Positions 1 to 5,747 of a stretch of 5,747 bases of DNA are shown here, piece after piece; the first letter of the stretch is position 1; each line of letters begins with the position of its first letter. Under the pieces are notes generated by a model. That model was not told the DNA's origin, did not search any database, and saw only the letters and a list, made by a program, of their open reading frames with translations. This stretch comes from an uncultured Clostridia bacterium (lineage in GTDB: Bacteria > Bacillota > Clostridia > Christensenellales > Borkfalkiaceae): positions 1 to 5,747 of the forward strand of contig USSJ01000093.1 in assembly GCA_900557285.1 (NCBI GenBank), in the 5' to 3' direction. A program made the position numbers and the translations under genes.

Positions 1-2
1 AA

Positions 3-164
3 CTCATCGATACGGTCATGGACAGTCTGGAAAAATTAAAAAACAGCAAATTTTCGATCGGTTTGATCTCGCACGTGGAAGAATTGAAACACAGGATCAA
101 TAATAAAATAACGGTAACGGGTGCTGCCGAGGGCGGCAGTTCGGAAATACAGATCAGCTGCTGA
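3..164 (+). CDS. sbcC: Exonuclease subunit SbcC (Rad50-like ATPase), C-terminal end only
   Basis: This is the last 53 codons of a gene that begins before the window, ending at TGA 162-164. The segment reads LIDTVMDSLEKLKNSKFSIG, followed directly by LISHVEELKHRI. The ISHVEEL stretch is the H-loop (switch histidine) of SbcC/Rad50 ABC ATPases and is nearly identical in known SbcC proteins. The helix before it is the one that normally follows the D-loop. After the H-loop come a short beta strand (NKITVTG) and a Ser/Gly-rich tail, as usual at the end of SbcC. In the family, SbcC pairs with the SbcD nuclease to cut hairpins and process DNA ends in the cytoplasm. The Walker A, coiled coil, zinc hook and Walker B lie upstream and cannot be checked. 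SbcC is the best call; another SMC-like ATPase is possible but less likely given the HVEEL match. Confidence 0.85.
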   Translation, partial: LIDTVMDSLEKLKNSKFSIGLISHVEELKHRINNKITVTGAAEGGSSEIQISC

Positions 165-166
165 GC

Positions 167-175
167 AAGGGAGGT
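167..175 (+). promoter_or_regulatory. Ribosome binding site for a TTG start
   Basis: AAGGGAGGT lies about 4-5 bases before the TTG at 180-182. It is a strong Shine-Dalgarno match in the 15-base gap after the sbcC stop. It decides the start of the next gene: there is no ATG in that frame until about codon 59, which would remove the first strands of the hydrolase fold, so TTG is the most reasonable initiator. Confidence 0.7.
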
Positions 176-179
176 CATT

Positions 180-1058
180 TTGGCGAATAAAATTTTAACA
201 CCGATAACGCTCTGGAATGATTTTGACGATTCACTGCCTGTAGACGAGCAGATCGTCGATGAACGGACGGAAGAAAAATCCGTATTTCGGAAAGTCCGTT
301 TTTCGGGGAGAAGTGTCGGCGCATCGCGCGTGAATATTTTTGCGTTGTTCGGCATGCCGTCGGAAGGAAATTCAGTTCCGGCTTTGCTGATTTTACCGGA
401 CTGCGATCACACGGCGGACATTTCTCTGATACGTCGGTTCGTACAAAAAGGATACGCGGTTCTCATGCCCGATTATCGCGGGAAATTTTCTGATTCGGAA
501 GGGAAAGAATATACCGTATACCCGGAAGAAATTGCGTATGCGAATTATGAGCAGGCGGGCAGGCATCTGGATTTTGCGGAGCCTTCGGCGGTCGAAACTT
601 CCTGGTATGAATGGGTTGCCGTGGCGCGGTATTGCGTGCGGTATCTGCGGGCGAATGCGCAGATATCCAAGATCGGTGTCATCGGTCTGAAAGCGGGCGG
701 CGACATTGCCTGGCAGCTGGCGGCAACGAGCGATGAACTTTCCTGTGTGATCCCTGTTTGCGCAGGTGGCTGGCGGGCGTATCGGGGGATCAACAAATTC
801 GGGGACTCCGCGGCTGAATTGAAGATGGATGACGAACGCTATCGTTTTCTTGCGGGGGTGGACTCTCAGGCGTACGCGCAGTATGTGAAGTGTCCCGTGC
901 TGATGTTGTGTTCCACCAACGACGAGCGTTTTGACGCGGACAGGGCTTTCGATACTTTTGCGCGTATCAATCCGCAACAGGACAAGACATTTTATTTTGC
1001 GCTACAACGGAAAGATCGGCAATACGGGAATGAAAGATCTGGATCTTTTTGCGGATAA
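180..1058 (+). CDS. Alpha/beta-hydrolase-fold protein, N-terminal part of a frameshifted gene
   Basis: Starts at TTG behind a strong Shine-Dalgarno sequence. Residues 1 to about 274 form an alpha/beta-hydrolase domain resembling dienelactone hydrolase/acetylxylan-esterase-like proteins: strand PALLILP (67-73), then GYAVLMPDYRGKFSDSEG (91-108), the nucleophile elbow KIGVIGLKAGGDIAW (164-178) and the acid-loop region VLMLCSTNDERFD (240-252). At the elbow the usual G-x-S-x-G is G-L-K-A-G, with Lys171 in the serine position. From about residue 275 the frame gives an unrelated tail (QRKDRQYGNERSGSFCG) ending at TAA 1056-1058. The natural continuation (RYNGKIGNTGMKDLDLF) is in the next frame from base 1000, so this is half of an original protein of about 563 residues. 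A GCGCGC tract reduced to GCGC at 999-1002 would explain the break. No signal peptide is seen, so a cytoplasmic location is inferred. The substrate is unknown, and the gene may be a pseudogene or a sequencing-error artefact. Confidence 0.75.
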   Translation: MANKILTPITLWNDFDDSLPVDEQIVDERTEEKSVFRKVRFSGRSVGASRVNIFALFGMPSEGNSVPALLILPDCDHTADISLIRRFVQKGYAVLMPDYRGKFSDSEGKEYTVYPEEIAYANYEQAGRHLDFAEPSAVETSWYEWVAVARYCVRYLRANAQISKIGVIGLKAGGDIAWQLAATSDELSCVIPVCAGGWRAYRGINKFGDSAAELKMDDERYRFLAGVDSQAYAQYVKCPVLMLCSTNDERFDADRAFDTFARINPQQDKTFYFALQRKDRQYGNERSGSFCG

Positions 1059-1869
1059 ATATCTGAAAAGCCGAGAGGTTTTTATACCTTCGCCTGCGGA
1101 GATCAGTATTGAAGAAGATGACGGGGAACTGGTTGCCAAGATACGGTCTGACCGGAACGGGGAAATGGTATATTGTGAAGTTTTTATGGCGGAAGACTGT
1201 CCCGATTCCTCAGTCAGGGATTGGACGCGCTGTACATTCAAGCGTGATACGGAAGAGAACGAACAGGTTTTCCGTCTGAACGCCTACAAAGGGAGTTCGC
1301 GCGTGTTTGCTTTTGCGAAGGCAAAATACAGTTGCGGGTTTGCGGTTTCATCCAAGATCGCGGTCAGGAAGATCGAGAAACAGTACACGAACCTGACGGA
1401 TAAGAACCGCATTTTGTACAGCAGTGTCAATCAATTTGACAGTTTTGTCCTTGATAAACTGGACAAAAATGTACTTGCGGATTGTTTTCTGGACAGCAGC
1501 GTGCCGCCTATTTCGATGGTTGACGGGCCGTTCGGGATCCGCGGGATCTATTCTTCGTACGGGTTGCGGCTTTACCGTATCAATGATCCGAAATTCAGGC
1601 CGGAGCAGAATGCGCTGCTGAAGATGGATCTGTACAGTGCCAAGTCGAATATTATCCGACTCTGTATACTTGCGGCAAAGAACGGTGTTTCGGAAAAATA
1701 TTATTGCAACCTGAAAGTTACGGGCGGAGAATACTGGGCTGATCGGGTGCTTTCTCCGAAAGATTTCAAAACGGAGGAAAACAAAGCGCTGTTGCAGTTT
1801 TCGGACGCCGTATCCGTTTCTTTTTCTTCGGATGAGCCGTTTTGTCTGAATAATTTGCTCTGGATTTAA
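1030..1869 (+). CDS. C-terminal part of the frameshifted alpha/beta-hydrolase-fold protein, with beta-rich accessory domain
   Basis: The coding signal in this frame begins at about base 1000 (RYNGKIGNTG, then MKDLDLFADKYLKSREVFIP) and runs to TAA 1867-1869. The coordinate given is the first ATG in the homologous stretch, but it has no good ribosome binding site (only GGG two bases away) and sits in the middle of a conserved-looking segment. Independent translation is therefore doubtful. The first 25 or so residues complete the hydrolase domain, where the DLDLFADKYL helix is typical of the last helix of the fold. The remaining 250 or so residues alternate hydrophobic and polar residues as in a beta-sandwich and end in FCLNNLLWI. 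This could be a carbohydrate-binding-like accessory domain, but I do not recognise a named family. The stretch contains no histidine at all, so it cannot supply the catalytic histidine of a hydrolase triad. If the frame is restored, the whole protein is 562-563 residues. Confidence 0.7.
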   Translation: MKDLDLFADKYLKSREVFIPSPAEISIEEDDGELVAKIRSDRNGEMVYCEVFMAEDCPDSSVRDWTRCTFKRDTEENEQVFRLNAYKGSSRVFAFAKAKYSCGFAVSSKIAVRKIEKQYTNLTDKNRILYSSVNQFDSFVLDKLDKNVLADCFLDSSVPPISMVDGPFGIRGIYSSYGLRLYRINDPKFRPEQNALLKMDLYSAKSNIIRLCILAAKNGVSEKYYCNLKVTGGEYWADRVLSPKDFKTEENKALLQFSDAVSVSFSSDEPFCLNNLLWI

Positions 1870-1906
1870 AAATTTCACGGAATTTACTTTTTATAAGGTA
1901 AAAAAT

Positions 1907-2092
1907 ATGGTATACTCATTAGGAGATAAGGTTATCACGAAGAAGAAGCACCCTTGCGGCGGCAATGTCTGGACGGTGATCCGCACGGGAGCTGATTATA
2001 AGATCAAATGCGATAAATGCGGCAGGGTCGTGATGTTGTCGTATCCGGAATTTTTGAAGGCGGTCAAGCAAAAGGCGGTATCCGATGAGTGA
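1907..2092 (+). CDS. DUF951 family small protein (YyzM-like)
   Basis: A 61-residue protein matching the DUF951 family pattern: N-terminal GDKVITKKKHPCGGNVWTV, then IRTGADYKIKCDKCGRVVML, then a short basic helix. Cys17 in HPCG and the pair Cys35/Cys38 in KCDKCG, with His15 nearby, look like a small zinc-ribbon-type metal site, although metal binding is inferred. The length is typical of the family (about 60-70 residues). Its function is not established; the compact SH3-like or ribbon shape and basic charge are compatible with nucleic acid binding. The start ATG has only a modest AAGG at 1895-1898. The end overlaps the signal peptidase gene by 8 bases, so the two are probably translationally coupled. 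The 37 bases before this gene form the widest gap in the window, and I see no clear promoter or terminator there. Confidence 0.9.
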   Translation: MVYSLGDKVITKKKHPCGGNVWTVIRTGADYKIKCDKCGRVVMLSYPEFLKAVKQKAVSDE

Positions 2093-2750
2093 ACGTACGA
2101 ATTATAAAGAACTGATAGAAACCCGGCGGTATCCGCAGCGAGAGACTATGTCAACCGTTCGTTTTTTTGCGGTATTGCTGGCAGTTTTCGCGATCTTTAT
2201 TTTCGTTTTTACAAATGTATTGATCGGCGTACAGGTCAACGGATCGTCGATGGAGCCGACTTTATACGGCGGGGTAATAGGTTCGGACGGAAAATATCAT
2301 GGCGGCGATTATCTGTTTGTCAACACGTTGGATCGGCCGGAGCATGGCGATATCATTGTGTTTCATGCGACGCCGAATATCAGCAACAACAGTGAACTAA
2401 TCAAGAGGGTGATCGGGCTGCCCGGCGACACGATCAAGGCGCAGAACGGCGTTTTATATCGTAAAAATGCGGGGGAAGAATCTTTCGCGGTCGTGGAGGA
2501 ACCGTATCTGGGGGAAGTTTGGACGGAAACGCTTCCGGCTTCCGGAGAGAAGGAATATTATATTGTTGACGGCTGCATTGTGGTTCCCGAAGGGATGGTC
2601 TACGTGATGGGGGATCATCGCAGCGTCAGCAGCGACAGCCGATCGTTCGGCCCGATACCGATGAAAAGTATCGTCGGGGTCGTGACCGGTTGGTCGTTGA
2701 AACATAAAAAAATTTTGACCGCTGTTTTCGGATTTTTTCAATTCGGATAA
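2085..2750 (+). CDS. lepB: Signal peptidase I
   Basis: A 221-residue type I signal peptidase (S26 family), which cuts signal peptides from exported preproteins on the outer face of the cytoplasmic membrane. One membrane span lies at about residues 25-49 (FFAVLLAVFAIFIFVFTNVL), giving the N-in, catalytic-domain-out topology usual in Gram-positive bacteria. Box B is NGSSMEPTL with nucleophile Ser55. Box D is LIKRVIGLPGD with general base Lys107. Box E is MGDHRSVSSDSRSFG at 175-189. Both catalytic residues are intact. Box E has His178 where most family members have Asn (GDNR). Length is normal for a Gram-positive enzyme. The ATG at 2085 lies inside the end of the DUF951 gene with AAAGGCGG at 2071-2078 as ribosome binding site. 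A short hydrophobic tail (LTAVFGFFQFG) ends the protein. Confidence 0.95.
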   Translation: MSERTNYKELIETRRYPQRETMSTVRFFAVLLAVFAIFIFVFTNVLIGVQVNGSSMEPTLYGGVIGSDGKYHGGDYLFVNTLDRPEHGDIIVFHATPNISNNSELIKRVIGLPGDTIKAQNGVLYRKNAGEESFAVVEEPYLGEVWTETLPASGEKEYYIVDGCIVVPEGMVYVMGDHRSVSSDSRSFGPIPMKSIVGVVTGWSLKHKKILTAVFGFFQFG

Positions 2751-2772
2751 CGGGAAAGGGAGTAAGCGGAAT

Positions 2773-3621
2773 ATGAGCGATATCGTAATTACATCTGACA
2801 GCACCTGCGATTTGAGTGAAGAGCAACTCGAAAAAAACGGGATCAGCCTGATGCGCCTGAGCGTTATACTCGGCGCGCATACGTATAAGGACGGAGTGGA
2901 CATCACGCCTGCGGATATTTTCCGCCATTTTGACGAAACAGGCGAACTTCCGAAAACGGCGGCGCCGAGCACGGAAGAATATGCCGCATTTTTCAGACAG
3001 TTTACGGACGCGGGAAAGACGGTAATACATTTCAACATTTCTTCCAAAGCCAGCGGGTCTTACGGATTTGCGGCGGCGGCTGCAAAGGAGTTTGACGGCA
3101 AAGTGTTGGTTGTCGATTCGCACGCGCTCTCGACGGGGCAAGGTTTGCTGGTCATGAAAGCATGCGATCTGCGGGACGAAGGTAAATCCGCGAAGGAGAT
3201 CTATGACGAGATCATGTCTTTGCGCGAAAAAGTCAACACGTCCTTTGTTCCGGATACACTGTTGTATCTTTATAAAGGCGGGCGCTGTTCCACGCTTTCC
3301 TATTACGGCGCGAAAGTGTTGTCGATCCATCCTCTGATCGATATGAAGGACGGAGAACTTTATCCGAAAAAGAAATATATCGGGAAAATGTCGAGATGTA
3401 TCCGCAATTACATCAATGACCTTGTGGCGGAATATCCTTCTTATGATAAACGCCGTTGTTTTGTGACGCACAGCAATGCGGATCCGGAGTTGGTAGAGCT
3501 TGCGAAATCGATGGTGGAAGAGCTCTTCGACTTTGAAGAGATCGACGTGACGGTAGCGGGCAGTATCATAACGAGCCATTGCGGAAGAAATACGCTGGGC
3601 GTCTTATTTATAACGAAATAA
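2773..3621 (+). CDS. DegV family protein, probable fatty-acid-binding (FakB-type) protein
   Basis: A 282-residue protein of normal DegV length. Family motifs occur in order: SDSTCDL at 8-14, TAAPS at 62-66 (the usual TSQPS loop), ISSKASGSY at 89-97, VVDSHALSTGQG at 113-124, the hinge LYLYKGGRCS at 164-173, and SIITSHCGRNTLGVLF at 264-279. Thr62, the serines of the SSKAS loop and His269 correspond to the residues that hold the fatty acid carboxylate in characterised FakB proteins. In that system FakB presents the fatty acid to the FakA kinase, and the acyl phosphate feeds phospholipid synthesis in the cytoplasm. No fakA is present in this window. The terminal loop reads HCGRN rather than the common H-x-GPG, so ligand handling could differ. 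The ribosome binding site AAAGGGAG (2755-2762) lies 10 bases before the ATG. The lipid ligand is inferred from the family. Confidence 0.92.
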   Translation: MSDIVITSDSTCDLSEEQLEKNGISLMRLSVILGAHTYKDGVDITPADIFRHFDETGELPKTAAPSTEEYAAFFRQFTDAGKTVIHFNISSKASGSYGFAAAAAKEFDGKVLVVDSHALSTGQGLLVMKACDLRDEGKSAKEIYDEIMSLREKVNTSFVPDTLLYLYKGGRCSTLSYYGAKVLSIHPLIDMKDGELYPKKKYIGKMSRCIRNYINDLVAEYPSYDKRRCFVTHSNADPELVELAKSMVEELFDFEEIDVTVAGSIITSHCGRNTLGVLFITK

Positions 3622-3640
3622 ATCGGGAGAAGAGTTTTAC

Positions 3641-4228
3641 ATGACGATAGTTTTTAATGACGATGACCTGATTGCGGCGTACAAGCAGCAGCGGAACATT
3701 TTGCGCGGATTTTTGGGCGTTACATTTATTTTTGCTGTTATCTGTATCGCATGCCTTGTTTATTTTATGTCGCTTCCGTATGAGGATCCTTTGCAGCCTG
3801 TACCGCAAGTGATCGCGAGCGCGGTAAGCTGTGTTTACGTGGTCTTCGCGTATGTTTTTATGGGAATAAAATTTCACCGTGCGCGCAGGTACTATAAACT
3901 GATCAGCTATGTTTCTGTCGGTATGAAACAGGTGAACAACAGTATTTTTTTGCGGTATGAGGAGCCTGAATTGCGCGACGGGGTGGATTTTTATGTTCTG
4001 ATCTTTTCCGAATGGAGCAAGAAAAAATCGGAATACATGGACAGAAAGATTTACTGTGATAAAGAAAAGCCATTGCACGCGTTTCAGAAGGGGGATGAGG
4101 TATGCTATCTTACGCAGGGAAATGTGATCATAGAATATGAAATTGTGGGACATGATGAAAATTTTGCGGCGGAAAAAGAGAAAGAAGATGCGAATCGGAA
4201 ACCGCTGCGGATAGGAGAAGTGAAATAA
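3641..4228 (+). CDS. Hypothetical membrane protein with two N-terminal spans and a cytoplasmic-type C-terminal domain
   Basis: A 195-residue protein I do not recognise. The N-terminal 20 residues are polar (FNDDDLIAAYKQQRNIL). Two hydrophobic segments follow, at about 22-43 (GFLGVTFIFAVICIACLVYF) and about 56-76 (QVIASAVSCVYVVFAYVFMG), with a short proline-rich loop between. After the second span comes a basic stretch (KFHRARRYYK), which by the positive-inside rule places both termini in the cytoplasm. The soluble part (about 80-180) looks beta-rich, includes YCDKEKPLHAFQKGDEVCYL and NVIIEYEI, and ends in a highly charged tail. The ATG has GGGAGAAGAG at 3625-3634. The stop codon overlaps the next start as TAATG, so it is probably coupled to the ACT-domain gene. 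No catalytic motif is visible. Membrane topology is inferred from hydrophobicity only. Confidence 0.85.
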   Translation: MTIVFNDDDLIAAYKQQRNILRGFLGVTFIFAVICIACLVYFMSLPYEDPLQPVPQVIASAVSCVYVVFAYVFMGIKFHRARRYYKLISYVSVGMKQVNNSIFLRYEEPELRDGVDFYVLIFSEWSKKKSEYMDRKIYCDKEKPLHAFQKGDEVCYLTQGNVIIEYEIVGHDENFAAEKEKEDANRKPLRIGEVK

Positions 4229-4497
4229 TGCGTGCAGTAGTAACAGTGACGGGAAAGGACAAGATCGGGATCATTGCGAAGGTCAGCAGTTTTCTTGCGG
4301 AAAAAGGGGTGAACGTCGAGGATATCAGTCAGACTCTTTTGCAGGATTATTTTGCGATGATCATGCTGGTGGATATCAGCGACCTGAAAATGGAGCTTTC
4401 AGAGCTTGCAAAAGAATGTGAAGAGCTCGGGCGGCAGATCGGTATGTCGATCCGCATGCAGCATGAAGCAATTTTCAATGCGATGCACAATATCTGA
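4228..4497 (+). CDS. ACT domain-containing protein, UPF0237 family
   Basis: An 89-residue stand-alone ACT domain of the UPF0237 type. The N-terminal strand and turn [20 protein letters not shown] (4-23) is the GcvR-like ACT pattern, in which the Gly-x-Asp-x-x-Gly turn lies at the ligand-binding interface. [20 protein letters not shown] (28-47) gives the second and third strands. The rest is helical, with a short C-terminal extension ([12 protein letters not shown]). ACT domains usually bind amino acids or similar small molecules at dimer interfaces and regulate a partner enzyme; the ligand here is unknown. AGGAG at 4213-4217 serves as ribosome binding site, 10 bases before the ATG, which overlaps the previous stop by one base. 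The following UPF0210 gene starts 14 bases later. This ACT-UPF0210 pairing recurs in Firmicutes (for example SP_0238 and SP_0239 in Streptococcus pneumoniae), which supports a functional link. Confidence 0.93.
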   Translation: MRAVVTVTGKDKIGIIAKVSSFLAEKGVNVEDISQTLLQDYFAMIMLVDISDLKMELSELAKECEELGRQIGMSIRMQHEAIFNAMHNI

Positions 4498-4511
4498 GAA
4501 GGGCCGAAGAA

Positions 4512-5747
4512 ATGTTTAACAAGTTTGAAGTATTGGAAACCATTGACATGATCGAGAGGGAGCATCTCGATATCCGAACGATCACGATGGGCATATCGTT
4601 GTTTCCGTGTATCGGAGCGACGGCGGAAAAGACAGCGCAGAACGTGTACGATACGGTCTGCGAGAAAGCGAAGAACATTGTAAAAGTTGCGCAGCAGCTT
4701 TCGGGAGAATACGGGATCCCGATCGTGAACAAGCGGGTTTCGGTCACGCCGGTGAGCCTGATCGCGGCACCGTTTCCGCAGAAAGCGGGGCTGATCGGGA
4801 AAGCGTTGGACAAGGCTGCAAAAGAACTCGGGATCGATTTTTTGGGCGGTTATTCTGCGCTCGTGCACAAAGGCACGGCGGATTATGAAAAGATATTTAT
4901 CGAGGGGATTCCGGAGTTGCTCGCTTCGACGGAACGCATCTGTTCGTCGGTGAATATCGGGTCGAGCAAGTCCGGTATCAACATGGACGCCGTTAAACTC
5001 ATGGGTGAAGTCGTGAAAAAGACGGCGGAACTGACAAAAGAACAGGACGGCTTAGGCTGTGCAAAGCTGGTCGTCTTTGCGAATGCCGTGGAGGACAATC
5101 CGTTCATGGCGGGAGCTTTCCACGGGGTCGGGGAAAGCGGCACGGTCATTAACGTAGGCGTATCGGGGCCGGGCGTTGTCAAACATGCCTTGGAAAATAT
5201 CCCGGACGCAAATCTGAACGATGCGGCGGAAACGATCAAGAAAACGGCGTTCAAAATTACGAGAGCAGGTCAGCTGATCGCCAAAGAAGCGGCAAAGCGC
5301 CTGAATGCGGAATTCGGGATCGTGGATCTGTCGCTGGCGCCGACTCCCGTGATGGGCGATTCGGTCGCGCATATTCTCGAAGAACTCGGGCTGGAATGTG
5401 TGGGCGGACACGGTACGACGGCGGCGCTCGCCATGCTGAACGATGCGGTGAAAAAGGGCGGCGTGATGGCAAGTTCTCATGTAGGCGGCTTGTCGGGAGC
5501 GTTTATACCGGTCAGCGAGGACATCGGCATGATCCAGGCGGCGGAAAAGGGATTGCTGAATATCGACAAATTAGAAGCCATGACGGCGGTCTGTTCCGTC
5601 GGATTGGATATGATCGCGATCCCCGGGAAAACGCCCGCAACGACGATCAGTGCTATTATTGCAGACGAAGCGGCGATCGGCATGATCAACAACAAGACGA
5701 CCGCCGTGCGCATCATTCCCGCGCCGGGGAAGACGGTCGGCGACGAG
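4512..5747 (+). CDS. UPF0210 (DUF711, 'PFL family') protein, truncated by the window edge
   Basis: An open frame of 412 codons from ATG 4512 to the end of the window, with no stop. Family members are about 450 residues, so about 40 residues are missing. The visible part matches UPF0210 along its whole length: [13 protein letters not shown] (21-33), [14 protein letters not shown] (72-85), [14 protein letters not shown] (109-122), [20 protein letters not shown] (145-164), [17 protein letters not shown] (189-205), [10 protein letters not shown] (214-223), [16 protein letters not shown] (295-310), [17 protein letters not shown] (321-337) and [19 protein letters not shown] (393-411). Databases often call these 'PFL family' because of structural similarity to pyruvate formate-lyase-like barrels, but no reaction is established. 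The protein is soluble, with no signal peptide or membrane span. AAGGG at 4499-4503 is the ribosome binding site. Placement directly after the ACT gene suggests that the small protein controls this one, which is inference. Confidence 0.95.
   Translation, partial: MFNKFEVLETIDMIEREHLDIRTITMGISLFPCIGATAEKTAQNVYDTVCEKAKNIVKVAQQLSGEYGIPIVNKRVSVTPVSLIAAPFPQKAGLIGKALDKAAKELGIDFLGGYSALVHKGTADYEKIFIEGIPELLASTERICSSVNIGSSKSGINMDAVKLMGEVVKKTAELTKEQDGLGCAKLVVFANAVEDNPFMAGAFHGVGESGTVINVGVSGPGVVKHALENIPDANLNDAAETIKKTAFKITRAGQLIAKEAAKRLNAEFGIVDLSLAPTPVMGDSVAHILEELGLECVGGHGTTAALAMLNDAVKKGGVMASSHVGGLSGAFIPVSEDIGMIQAAEKGLLNIDKLEAMTAVCSVGLDMIAIPGKTPATTISAIIADEAAIGMINNKTTAVRIIPAPGKTVGDE

Noticed and set aside
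996..1010. Programmed ribosomal frameshift site
   Set aside because: The bases TTT GCG CTA CAA resemble neither a classic -1 slippery heptamer nor the prfB-type +1 site, and no stop codon or internal Shine-Dalgarno sequence is suitably placed. A deletion or sequencing error is simpler.
931..1032. ATG at 931 as the start of the second hydrolase frame
   Set aside because: The codons from 931 to about 999 overlap the family-like acid-loop region of the first frame and encode an Arg/Ser-rich sequence without likeness to the fold, so this is out-of-frame extension only.
1348..1878. A 176-codon open frame on the minus strand opposite the hydrolase C-terminal part
   Set aside because: Low-complexity Arg/Ile-rich product typical of an antisense shadow; the plus-strand frame has a plausible domain-like composition.
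1870..1906. Possible promoter or terminator in the 37-base gap before the DUF951 gene
   Set aside because: TTTACT at 1883-1888 and TATACT at 1911-1916 are 22 bases apart, too far for a standard promoter, and TATACT falls inside the coding sequence. No stable stem followed by a T-run is visible.
2626..3579. A 317-codon open frame on the minus strand opposite degV and the end of lepB
   Set aside because: The plus strand holds two clear family matches here. The minus-strand product is rich in Arg, His, Phe and Ile in a way typical of antisense reading of coding DNA, and it has no recognisable domain.
4607..4888. A 93-codon plus-strand open frame inside the UPF0210 gene
   Set aside because: It lies wholly within a strongly conserved gene in another frame and encodes an Arg/Gly/Asp-rich sequence with no family likeness.

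Overview
The window is a densely packed, entirely plus-strand stretch from a Gram-positive-type bacterium, most likely an uncultured member of the Clostridia. The evidence is gene content: a DUF951 zinc-ribbon-like protein, a single-span type I signal peptidase, a DegV/FakB-type lipid-binding protein and the ACT (UPF0237) plus UPF0210 pair. All are characteristic of Firmicutes. Codon use looks uniform and intermediate in GC, and I see no sign of recent transfer, no mobile element, no CRISPR array and no RNA gene.

Layout: positions 3-164 are the last 53 codons of an sbcC-type nuclease ATPase. After 15 bases comes an alpha/beta-hydrolase-fold gene spanning 180-1869 that is split in two by a frameshift near 999-1002. 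The N-terminal part is 180-1058, and the C-terminal part is in the next frame and ends at 1869. After a 37-base gap come a 61-residue DUF951 protein (1907-2092), signal peptidase I (2085-2750, overlapping by 8 bases), a DegV-family protein (2773-3621), an unrecognised two-span membrane protein (3641-4228), a small ACT-domain protein (4228-4497, joined by TAATG) and a UPF0210/DUF711 protein (4512 to the window edge, about 40 residues short of its end).

The spacing (gaps of 15, 37, 22, 19 and 14 bases, plus two overlaps) and the lack of any convincing terminator suggest one or two long transcripts. The 37-base gap before the DUF951 gene is the widest and the only plausible internal boundary. 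The genes do not form an obvious single pathway: DNA end processing (sbcC), protein secretion (lepB) and phospholipid-precursor handling (degV) are housekeeping roles. The ACT and UPF0210 genes form a recurrent pair of unknown function, probably a sensor or regulatory subunit with its partner enzyme.

The most notable points are the broken alpha/beta-hydrolase gene, and the fact that this protein, even when the frame is restored, lacks both the nucleophilic serine and any histidine after the elbow. It therefore looks like a pseudoenzyme. I found no strong evidence for a new multi-gene system.
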